DNA of 64,000 nt from Tetragonia tetragonoides (lineage: Eukaryota; Streptophyta; Magnoliopsida; Caryophyllales; Aizoaceae): positions 11,010,001 to 11,074,000 of the forward strand of contig CM076142.1 in assembly GCA_038025085.1 (NCBI GenBank), in the 5' to 3' direction. The notes beneath the pieces are model-generated. The model made no database searches, was not told the DNA's origin, and saw only the letters and a program-made list of their open reading frames with translations. The position numbers were made by a program, and so were the translations under genes. Position 1 is the first letter of the stretch. The number at the start of each line of letters is the position of its first letter. Of the stretch, positions 1 to 12,400 are shown in pieces.

Positions 1-493
1 AATGTGAAGAAGGGCAAAATTGTAATTTTTAAGGGCGGTATTAAGTAATTTTAGGGCGGTAAATAGCAACACCCAAATAAAAAATGTAAAATATAAATAT
101 ATAAAATCTTATTTTACCAAATATATAAAATTTTCTACTGCTATTGCGTATAAAAAGCTCAAATTTTTCCGTGCAAATTATCTTGGGTGAATTTGATGTA
201 GATTCAGATGTGGGCTTCGTTTTTTTTGGGCGGGTATAAAGCGGATATCCTCCCGATAAATGTAGCGGAGGTGAATACCTGACGGGTAAGTGGGGCGGGG
301 GTGGATTTGGGATCTCCGACCCGTGGTGGGGATGGAGCGGGTGGCGGAATCGAAATATCCAGGTGGGTGTGGGGATGGATCTAATTATATCCACTGCCAC
401 CCCGCACCATTGCCATCCCTATTCATCACTCTTCTTCTCCCCCTAACCGCCGGTCTCTCTCTCTCTCTCTCTCTTGTATCCCTGTGCCTCGAA
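1..493 (+). promoter_or_regulatory. 5' flank and leader of the EMB1974-like gene
   Basis: This is the non-coding stretch before the first ATG of the large gene. A pure CT dinucleotide run at about 453-474 lies 20-40 bases before the ATG; such pyrimidine tracts are common in plant 5' leaders. The part at about 210-380 is unusually G-rich (runs such as GGGGCGGGGGTGG) and looks like a repeat remnant rather than a promoter. I see no convincing TATA box close to the CT tract; a TATAAA at about 234 is roughly 260 bases from the ATG. Confidence 0.4.
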
Positions 494-3400
494 ATGGCGT
501 TACGATATAGAAAGCTCCAACGGATATCAACAACCATTTTGCCTCGATTATTATTCTCAAGTAAGTAAGTTTGTTTGTTTTCAATTCAAGAAAACTTGTT
601 AAGTTCTTGTTAAAATTCCAAGCGTTTTTAGCATTGCAATTACTTTACTAGTTTAGTAGATTGAACCCCTGAGATTCTAATTAGCTGATTGATGATACTC
701 AGCCGAACAAGTATTTGAGCAGAACACAAAAAGATTGTTTGTATTGGTTGTGCTTGTGCATCATTGTAATGCGAGATTAATATGCTGATCTTAGTGAAGA
801 ATATTTCACAAATAGGCCACATTTATGGGTTGTATATAGGGTTTTAGAGGTGAAATGAGTGTCTGCTTTGCAATATCATTAGGATCAATTTCATTACTTT
901 TCAATTAATATGGGAACTTATCACTCAAATAAATTTTATTCCCATATAATTTCATGATGATATCGGGCGGAAAGATTTCAACTCGTACTTACAAATGAGT
1001 ACAGTATTTGAATATGTTTGGGCGAATTTTAAATTGTTAAAGGTTAAGCGGAAAAAATCAATCAGTTCAAGTAAGTCCAGTTCAATTCAATTACGTGTTT
1101 TTTAGGAAGAACGAACCCTTAGTGAAATATGTAGTGAGAATTTAGTTTACTTGTTGTCCTGTTTGTGTTAAGGGTGAAAAATGTAGAACAAGATTGTAAT
1201 TACCCCAGACCTAGAAAACTTCCCATTGCCACAATATTTCAAATATTGCAGTTGGGTGAGGCATCCTAAGTGTTAACCTCTCGGAGAGCGGTTTAGTCTA
1301 TGGACAATCGCGGCCTCTGGTTAGTTGATACTTCCTCCGTAGGAACTTTTGAGAAAGTTGGGAAGCCAGGGGGTTTTGTTTAGTTTCATTTTCACTGATC
1401 AGTAATGCATTTGGTAAATCCTTGGTTATGGGAGATACAGAGAAAGTATGTAATTGAGATTGATCAAATGTTACTATCTCAGATAGCACCATATTTCTCT
1501 ACCTTTGTTATATCGTTTTAAGATTCCCTGTCATATAGGCAACAGAAATGTATTCTAGTATGTTTAGCTTGGTTTAGAACAAAATGCCAAGTATGAGTAA
1601 CCTCATATGCTAAAATCCTTGGTGCTTTGAGCTAGTGTAGTGTATCCGTGCCTTTGTTTTTGATGGAGTACATTGGAGAGAGATGGGGGAGAGGAAACTA
1701 GGAAAGGCAGGTATTTGAATTCCTTGTCTAGATAAATAAACAAGAAGACAAGGATGACAGGTCTGAGGAATTTGATTCTTACTCCAACTGACCTAGTTTT
1801 CATCGTTCCTACGTTACATCTTTGTTCTGTTGTAGTACATGTAATTGAAAACTCCTACATACCCTTAACATGATTGCACATCTTCTTGTGTGTCTAGGTT
1901 TGTGGTTGTTTCAAGTTTATAAGCAAATGATGCAGCCTTAATCATTTTGTTTTCCGTTGAATGTTCTTCCTCATTTGTATGTAGAAAATAAGTATTCTAT
2001 GAGATTGTACCGTTAGATGTCATTATGTATGTTTTTTGTGTGATTTCCTCATATATACATGATTCACAAAGTAATTCCTGAAATAGCTTCGGTGTAAAAA
2101 TAATTCCCACCATATACATCATGTAGGCTCGGACTCAGGCGCGGAATGTATAATATTTTTTTTGTGTGTTAATACAAAGCCGCTGTGGCGCACAGAGGCT
2201 TTAGAAAGGCGCTTTGGGCCACAGCGGCTTCCCTTGTATATTTTTCCTCAGCCTTTGAAAGCCTCTGTGCGCCACAACGACTTCCTTTGTATATGTTTCC
2301 ACCACATTTTCTTTGTAATTTAGCTGAAAACATAAACAATAGTGAGCCGCTGTGGGCCACAGCGCCTTTCTAAAGTCTCTGTGCGCCACAACGACTTCTA
2401 TAGTAACACGAAAAAAATGCATTCCGCGCCTGAGTCTGAGCCTATGTGATGTACATGCTGGGAATTATTTTCAAACCAAAGCTATTTCAGGAATTATTTT
2501 GTCAATCATGTATATATTAGGAAATCACACATGTTTTTTTCTCTATTATTGGATAAAGTTGTTGATTGACATCTTATTGCATTTCTGACCAGGCCTGCAA
2601 TGTCGAGATTGTGGACAAACTACTAAGTTATTATCATCCTCTTGGATTCCTTTTGCCCCTGCATTTCGAAAGATTGATGCAAGCGGTTCATGGAAGGGCA
2701 TTTATCTTGCAAGGTGTCTAGCTGTTATTCTGTAGTTTCCTGTGTTTTAGTATCTATTTGCACAGTACCACGGGCCTAACATGTGATCACAATTCACATG
2801 TGTGTATTAATTGGCTCATTTCACAAGCTAATGAAAATAGTTTTGATATTCATTTTTTTTTTCCTAATTCTTATTGTTTTTTATCTATTAATTACTATTA
2901 CTATTTTATGTTGGAGTCCCCTTACTTGAACAACTCCTTGTTAAAGATATTTCTTGTAATTACCTGGTATTTTAGAAGATACAAATGAGGGCTCAAAATG
3001 ACGGGGGCTAGTGACTTGTTTTGCTCCTTTTTTTTTTGTCTAATAACTATCTAAAAAGTGTGTTTGTTTTCTTACCTTTTAAGTATTATATATTTTTTCC
3101 CCTGTAAGTGGCCTGAATTTGGCCAACTACTATCTCTTAACTTCGGTAACTGTTCTAAATGACCAATGGCAGTCTTTTTCAGGTTTTCAACCGAAGCAGA
3201 AGTATCAAAGGAGGTTTCTCATGAGGTAGATCTAATTTCATTTATTAGGTCGGCCTTTGATCACAGAGAAGGTATATTTGATGTTGTTGTTCTCTGCAAA
3301 ATCCTGTTTGGCGTTTACAACACTTAGGGCCCATTCTTTTTCACATGAAAAACATTGAATGAACTGAACTGAACTTATTTCAATTGAGTTGAATTGCTTT

Positions 3401-6400
3401 TTCCAGTTTGATCTTTAGCCACTTAAAACTCATCCAAAACATACTCAATATTGAGGGTATGCGTTGAAAACTTTCCAATGACACAAATATCATCATGAAT
3501 TTGTGTTTGGGACAAAAAAAATTTATTCGAGTGAACTGAATTGGACTGAACTGAACTAAACTAATTTGAACTAAAAACAAGCTGAGAAGAACAAAGCCTT
3601 ATTCTTGATCTTATAGATATGTTTGACTGTGAAAAGACTGAAAACTATGGGTCCATTTGGCCTAGCTTCTCTTGACCCGGACTTCTCTCATGTTCCTCTT
3701 CTCTTCCACCATTCCTGCCTCACCTCCAACTTGTAAGAAATCAAAATGAAGCTAGAAGTAGAAGTAGAAGCTGACTACTTCTAGCCCCATTTTAACTTCT
3801 TAGAAGTTGGAGGCGGAGGCAGAAGTTGAGGAAGAGAGGGTTGGTGGAATAATTTGAGAGAAGTTGAAGTTGGGAGAAGCTAGGCCAAACGAGCTGTATG
3901 TCGTCTTGTATTTTCTTCTGTCAGTATTAACTTGGTAGGCAGTTTTGAAAAAGAGATATCGGCTATTCTGTATTTTTTCGTTTAAATCCTTATTAAACTT
4001 GTTTTGAAATAGATAATTATCTTACTGCTCAATTAATGGTTGGGAAGGTATGCCGGATTGCCGGTAAGGATCACTGGGCAGTGGGCCATTACAACCTTCC
4101 TATGCCAAAGGCAACATTCTGAGTATGTCTTGAAATATTTCCATCTTTGTTTAGTTAGTTCCAATCATATTATGCAGTGTTTTGGTATTTATTATCTTCT
4201 CTGCTTTTTGGAAAATAAACTCCTTGACTTTTTGAAAGATAAATTTTTTTTGGAAGATAAACTGCTTTTGTAGAAATTCTGAGTAGGAGAAAATCAACAT
4301 GTGGATAATGGGGAGAAGATTTCATTAAATTTGGATCATATGGTTTGGTCTTAGTTTGCCACTTCCGTGCTTGTTTGTTGGTTCATTAGTTTGTCTTTCA
4401 TTGTGATACAGTTATATGAGTCCACTTCCTCTATCCAAAATGCGCTGGTGTTCTTTTAATTTTGTGTTCTTCACAAATAGTCGTTTATGTTTCTATAGCC
4501 TGTATGACATGCTTTGTCATTGTTCCGTGAGTCGTAAAATTCCTGCTAGTCGTGAGATGTATTAGTATTCTGCCAAGACTGCCAAGCCCTTTTGGATACA
4601 GTTTTGGTTTCTCATGCCTTCATTTTCATGTAACTTTTGCTCTTATTAACTCGCTGAAATTATCAACAAGCAGGCCCTTCCCATTGCTGGTTAAATAGAT
4701 CCGAAGGAAGCAAGGAGTTCGTGAACAAGGATGTAGCCTTTTTGCTTCTTGCTGACGCATTTCTAGATGATACTTTGGGATACAACAGTGATCGAATGGC
4801 TATGCTTAGAAAAGTGAAGTCTCTAAAGCAGAGGTAGGACTTAAGGACGGAACTGTGTGCTTATTGCAATTGTCTAGTGTCTACTTATCAGAAAATTTTC
4901 ATACTAATATCTTAATTATATATTCTAGCAATGACACCCATACCTTCCACACCTGAAATCGTTTGAGTTCTGGTAATATTGGGTGTTATTACTATGATGC
5001 TTGAATAGCTGCTGGCTAGTAACTAGTAACTACTCATTTTTGTGGTATGCATAACCCCATTTAATCTGGAATATTTATGTCTAGGTGGGTCTTCTTTATC
5101 CTATTTCCAGGAATAAAACAACTAATCCTTAACTCGCTAGGTAGTACCAGCTACGTGTTCTCTAGAAGCAATGACAACAATCTATGAGGAGAAGCCCGGA
5201 TAGAGCTCTAGCTTGGTGGTAATGCAACCTTCCCAGGGTGGATTGGGATTTGGGAGATGTCTTGGGAGGAAAGATAGAAAAAGAGAACGCATTCAAAAAG
5301 GAAAGAAAAAGATAAAGAGCACAAAAAAGCATGTTTGGTTGAATGCATGTGGGCCAAGAAAAAAAAGGTAAATAACACATACACAGTGCTAACAAATAGA
5401 ATGAATAATAAAACTAAGCTGGGAAATAGGAGCAAAGATCATAAAAAAGTATACCAAAATAAATTAGGGTGAAGCTTAGGGGTAAGGTATGTAAAAAGAG
5501 CTCTTTTGAAAATAAGCAGTTTGAGACCTCAAAATGGTGACAACTTGTGTTTATGGACATAGAGGGGTGGATGGAAGACAGGGAAGCCATTTATTTAAAA
5601 GAAATTAGTCTTGTCAAACAAAAAATTAAGTTAATAGTCACTGCTTAGATCACTTTAAGACTGCAAGGGCACCACATGGATTTTGACAAAACATTGTTAA
5701 CCACATAGAAAAGTGCAAGATACAGGGGCACCATATAGAACATTTTTAGATGGAGAAGAAGTATATTCATATGGTATCAAATGTACAACAAAGGAGAGGA
5801 TAAGGTATCTTACAATTGCCCAATTCCGTTGCATGTCAGTGATATTAATATCATATTATAACCCCGGAATGCCCCTGCAACACTAGCCCATAAAGAAGGT
5901 AGATGACTTTGAACTGAAATCCAATTGAACACCTGAGCATTCCTCTCGAAACAGACGCACCACAAAATCCCAATAAAAAGCATTGAGCCACAACGTCTTC
6001 CTCTTCTCCCCACCCAGAAAATCCAGAAATCGCATCTGCAAGAACACCTCAACACTAGAAGGGTAGACCCACACCTCTCCTGAAACAACCTACTCCAAAG
6101 GCTATGGGCCACATCACATCAAAGAAAGAGACGTGCGAGTAGCCCTGCATAGCCTACATAAATCAGGCGACAAAGTTACTTTTTCATCCTTTCACTCGCC
6201 TGAAAAGTTACTTAGTGCTTTGATGTCGAGATAATGTTTGAGTGAAAAAGTGTCCAACTCTCCCCTTTCTCGTTTTTCACTGTGGAAAATGTATTTATCT
6301 TAGCTGTTCTCTCTATTTCTTGGCAGGTACCCGTGGCTCCATGTTCTTGGTTTCCAGTCAGGTTGTTCCATGGATGATCATAATCATCTAATCCGTGCTA

Positions 6401-9400
6401 TCATGGAGGAATACATTAGTTTTCCAATCCTGTTATCCAGTAATACTTTTACTGAGGTCAGATTCAAATCTTTATACGGCATCTAGTACTATTTTGACAC
6501 TTGCTTTGAAGTTTGAACCATAGAGTTTGCCATAAAAGGGGGGGGGGGAGGGCTAATACACATTTGTTGCATTTTCTATTTTCTACTCATATTATTTAGT
6601 GGAATTTGACGAAAACCCTTAATTTTGTCAAAAATTGCTAGCAATCCCCTAATTTATCTAACTTTGTCCCTCAAACCAAGTTATGGGCAAATCTGATCGA
6701 TATGCCCTCATGTTATATGCACGCTTTCCCCCTAACAAATTACTCATCTTAACTTTTGTTCAATAAAATATTACTCATCTTAACTAACACCCCCGGGACA
6801 TTCTTGGAATGCTCTGCTCTACAACTCACCTCTCCATCAAGCTCAGTTAGGGTGTATTATTGGGGCAGACGACTACCATTTACAGGGCATATCCAGGGTT
6901 ACCGAATTCTCTCATACCCCCAGCGAACTGCTAGTTGTACTCCACGAACTGTTCGTAGTTCTCCAGCGTACTCGTACTCTCGAAGTGGTGAACTAGTAGT
7001 GGGCCGAGAACAGTGGCCAAAAACTGCAGATTGGACTTATTTCATCCAGGGTTTCAGCAAGGGAACATCTTTTGGTTGACTTTTTTTATTTATTTTTTAT
7101 TACCAATTTGTACTATTTTTCCTTTCATTCTTTATTCCTTCTTTTTAACTGACAAGTAAATCTTCAAAAATTAGCCCATCCCAGATAAGCGAAATAGTCA
7201 TATGTAGTACCCCTAGCGAATGTAGTTCTCTGGGAGGAGCTAATTACGAATTTGTACTACGTTCTTGAACTGGAGTACGGTGAATTTGGCAACCCTGGGC
7301 ATATACAAGGAAGCCAAACTTTGTTGACAGATTTGATCTGCAAGGCTTTTTTCCTGGATGAATGACTGTAATATAATTATGTTTCATGAGTAATTAATTA
7401 GGGGGTGTTAGTTAAGATGAGTAATTAGCTAGGGGGTAAAGGTCACCAAGTGGGTCAATGGAGTAACTAGGGGAAGGGGGTAAACGAGGGAGTCAGAAAA
7501 TCATGTGCAAATAACGTGTAAATTTGACTGGAAATGCCAACAGGGGGCGATTAAACAGGGCTTTTAAATTTTTAAGGGGGTACTGCACAAAGATAGATAA
7601 ATTAGGGGGTTCCTAGCACTTTTTGATAAAGTTAAGGGGGTTTTTCACCAAAATTGCCGATTATTTATGCATGATTCAAAGGCAACTTTAGCTGTATTTT
7701 GGAATGCTATAAAATATTAATTAGGTAAGTTAATTGACTTTATGGGATGGAGACAGTAACTAATAGTATATGTGAATAAAATAAATGTTTTGTCGCTGTC
7801 CATGAACTCATTGATGTTTTCATGCCTAATAGTGTAAATATATATTCCATAAGCTATGGCCTGTGAGTGTAGTATGGGATTCTTTGTATTGCTGGAAGCA
7901 TTGATGATGTATTAAGGGTATTGCTAAACATAAATCACAAATTACTCAACGCAAATATTTTTTCCCATAATACCCTTACCAATTTTCTCACCTCATTTTC
8001 TCTCTATAAAAAAAAGAAACAAAATTGAAAAAACAAAACAAACCCCACCTTGCTGACCCCGTCAGCTAACCCCCCATGTCACAGCCATGGCCACCACCCC
8101 AGTTAGCCCCTCCACCATCAGAGCCACCACCCTCAGAACCCCCGTTCAGCCCCACCTCCCCGCCAGGCCCTCCCCGATCAGCCCCACCCCCGCGTCGTCC
8201 AACCCCATGCCCACCCACCGGCATCCTCAACTATCAAGCCACCAGTTAAATTACCAATAAAGGCATAAACCCTAACAATGTATATTTGAAAAGAAAAAAA
8301 AAAAGTTAAAAATTCTCATTCTTCTAATGAATTGTATCTATGTTTATTAGATAGGTTTCCTCTCAATGTATACAAGGAATATAAAAAGGAGATTTCCTAG
8401 AGGAAAAATGATGAGGATGAAGGTTGTTTGCAAATGAAAAGGGCACTTTTGGTAGTATTGTGGCAAAAAGATTTGCGTTTAGTAATTTAGGATTTTGTTA
8501 AGAAGTTCCGTATATTAAGTGACCTGGTTTAACATCTGTGAGTATAGACTTGAAATTCTGCTGTATTGCTAAAGCCTGAAGATGTTAAGCCCTATTTTGT
8601 AATAGAGGAAGACTAGCTAAACTGAACTGTCACTCTTTCTGGCTGAATCCCTGGGAACATCCTCTTTTATGAAATTTTACTTCCAAGGCCTTTCTTGTAT
8701 CCTCTTCTCCTCCTCTCCTCCTCCCTCCTGCGATTTCTCCACCAATTACATGATGTTGTAAAGCTTCCTCTTTGTTGCTTTCTCCAGTGTATGAATCTGT
8801 GGAAATCAGACTAGCCTGAGCTTGTTCGGACAAATATTTGCTCTTCTTTCACCCAACTTATACTAGTAGGAAAAAAAATAAATGAAATTGCGCAATAGGG
8901 GGGTTGTGTTTTCTCTTAGCTACTTTTCTTTTTTAAACCAGAAAAACAACTTTTACAATGAGATGGGGGATGGGGGCGGGTACAAGTCGGAGTTATGGTC
9001 CTTGTGGAGGGTTTTAAGGTTGGGAGGGAGGAGGTTCATGTTTCTCAACGATCAATCCTTTTCCTTTCAAATGGTTTAAGGTTGGGAGGGAGGAGGTTCA
9101 TGTTTCTCAATGATACAATCCTTTTCCTTTCTAATGGTTGAGAAATAAAAAAAAAATTCTTATAATCCTCCAAATCTTTTAACGTACTTTTGTCGTCAAT
9201 TTGTCTATGTGACCTAGCTAATATAAAAGTTAACCCTAAACTCTATAGGTGAATTGTGTTGATTTTGGGCGGGATTAGGAGTGGAATGTTCTGATAAGGT
9301 GCCGTTGTGGCAACTCTGTGGGCTTTGTTGTTGGAAAGAGATGATAGAATTTTCAAAACTTGAGCTACCGTATTTAATTAATTATGGGACTGAATTGTTT

Positions 9401-12400
9401 TCTTTGACATTGCTTTAGGGTCAAAGCAGTACCTTTTAAGGAGCTCTCTTTGCAGGTTATTATGTAGTGTTATTTGTATAAAAAAGAATGTCCATCACTC
9501 CCATCTGGGGAAGGCAAGAAAGATACATTTGCTTTTGCTAATAGTTTACTGTCCTATTTCAATTTTCTACTCATTCTTTTTGTACCATCTCTATTTTATT
9601 GTAAAATGGGACATTTTTCTTTTTATATAAAAAAATTCAATGGTCTTCCGCTGTATTTCACATCCTTAACAAATTTTTTTTTTTACCTAGATGCAAAATG
9701 GAGCTTGTTGCTTTTTATTTAAAGGTCTCAAAGATCCTCCAGTATGTCATGACGGGGACATTGATCTCAGTATTATGTGTGAAGGTATGTGTATTTCCCC
9801 CCATCATAAACTTTCATGTTTGTAAGCATGTGGCAAATATGTTGTTATTTGGAATCCGATTCATTTAGTAACCCTACATGAGTTTTCAGAATGCGCATTA
9901 TGAAACAATATGATTGAGAATGAGGAGCAGGGGCTATGGTTCAAATTTCTTGTTGCAAATGACTTTATTCTATGGGGATCTATGTACCCATGACGCTTGG
10001 ATCTGCTTAGTTTTCTTGATGGTCACTTGGTTGAGATTGGTATTGATGTATATGCTTGTCTCACACTTTGTGCTGTTATGACTAGGCAAATGGGGATGTG
10101 TATGTGCCTGTGCATTGGTCTGTCACTGTGACTGTATCTATGTATGCTCGTCTATTCTGCTATCGAAAAGGAAAGAGAGAAATGCAAAATGCAACGAAAA
10201 TATTTTAGATTTGTACCAAATTAGTTCTGGTGAAACCGTGAGGTTAATATAATTGCTAGTATTTCTATTTCATTACTAGTAACATTTTCTATCAAAAAAA
10301 GGGAAAAAAACTGATAGCAGTTGATAGTGTCTTGGTTGAGACTTGAGAGGGTCTTCTAATCCATTCGATATCCTACACTATTGAAATGACATGTCCCGAG
10401 CACTACTTTGAAAATAAAATCTACTCTATCCCCGGAAGTTTGCTCTATGTCAAGTTGCGTAATACAGAATGTTACCTTTCTTTCATTTGACTATGATCCA
10501 GCACGCAAGGTTCTCCATGTGAACTGGTATTTTCTTTCTCAAGCCTTTGTGTCTTATATGCAGCTGTCAGAGAATTAAATGAGCTGCTTGAGAAGAAGCC
10601 TGGCAATACTAATAAATTGAAGAGTACATGGTCAAAACAGACTGAAGGCTTGAGGGAACCTTATGTGTGTTCTTCCTTGCGGAACTTGCTCCTCTATGTT
10701 CCAGGTACAGCCTTTTGCTTGGTGGGTTATGATAACTTGGTGGCATAAGTGGCCTCATGTGTTGGTTTCCAGATCTCCATAATCCAAGATTTAAAATAGC
10801 TTTACTTTGCAGGACTTGCACCCTGTTTTTTGTGGGCTTTCTATGCTTGCTATAGAATCAAATATGAACTACTGGTATTCCTCAAAATATGTTGACTACT
10901 GTACTATATTTGCAAGAGACAACCCAAATTTTGCAATTTTCATATTTTTCTATGCATTAACCTGTATCAAAAAAGAGGTTTATCCATGTAGCTCATTTTT
11001 AATTCTCCATTAGAACTTTCTGGAATTAAGATAGGATTCTATTGAGATATAGGGTCAATCCCTGACAGTAGCCTTTTGTTGGTTTCCTTTATGAAATTCA
11101 ATCATAGATGGGAAGGTTCAATTTTCAGTTCTCAATTGACGGTTTGGAATTTGGATTTCCAAATCTGGGTCGTCTAGAAACTGTTGCTTGTAAATGTGAA
11201 CATTGTGTAAACTCTCAGTTTTTGCCCAAAACAATGGATTTAAAAGTTCTCCCTACCTGAACCTTATTCCAATCCCAGGACTTTATTTGAAATGGTTTAC
11301 ATCAATCACATTTTGGTCCCCCTCTGTGCTCATTTTTTCTAGCTTCTCTTGTCTTCTTCCTGCTTCCTACCACTCAATTATACAATGCTTTTCCTAAGAT
11401 GACAGGAGCTTTGAAATCAGGAAATCCATTTGGAGTTCATCATCTCAACATTGAGTAATTTTATCAATCTTAGTGACAAATAGAGATCATTGTTGTTCCG
11501 AGAAGTGTAGGTCGACTTGATAATATACTTCATTTCTTGTTAAAGTTTTCTTGTTGAATGGTTTATACCTTCCTGACAACTACATTCAACATTTGCTTCC
11601 ATTTCACACTGAATTCCTTGCGTTTCAAATGCAAAGCTTAACTTGCCAAGTGATATAATAGTTTACCGGTTTGGTTAATAGTTAGACCGTTTATTTACCT
11701 CAGAGTGTAATTTAATATGTTGGATAGTCCAATTGACCAAACCAAGGAGGAGGCGGCATTTACTTAGATGTTCTGGACTGTCGCTTTGTCACCAAATATA
11801 GAGTGCAAACTTTGAAGAATGGAGTAGATCATTAAATAAGAGCAGTAGGTAGATCAGCTTTCCGCAATTTTCTGAGGATTTTCTCTCTCTTGCAGCCTGC
11901 ATTTCTGTAGATGAATCTGGCAATAGATTTTTCCTTTCAGACAGCAATCACCATCGAATAATTGTATTTGACCGCAATGGGAAGATTCTGGATGCGGTAC
12001 GTTTCAATAGACGTTTATTTTCTTAATTCTCTATATTTTTGTGGTAATTTCTTTAGTTATGGTCAAATTTCCTGGAAACTTTTGAGCTTCTTTCTCGGCC
12101 CCCCCCCCCCCCCTTACATTGGTTTTTTTGATGTTTTAAATTCCTTTCACGACTTGAATTCTAGATTTCTACTTCTATTGAAGAGGATATGTTTACTTAT
12201 GATTCTGAATGTTTGATCATGTTCAACTTGAAACCACTGCTTGATTAATTTTTCCAGCTAATAACTTCTAGCATTGACAACTTTGTAAACTGTCCATTTT
12301 ATGTAGCACTGAAGTAAAAGTTGTAAAATTAAGGTGTCATGTAACTTGATATTCCATTACTCGACTTGTTTATCTGTTATTTATTGAAACTAGAATTTTC

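Noticed and set aside
290..568. 92-codon frame starting at 290 as the true start of the first gene
   Set aside because: The in-frame part before 494 is CT-repeat leader and G-rich repeat; ATG 494 gives a presequence-like start and matches the family length.
5160..5460. tRNA-derived SINE in intron 4
   Set aside because: An A-box-like TAGCTTGGTGG is present, but no acceptable B box or target duplication was found.
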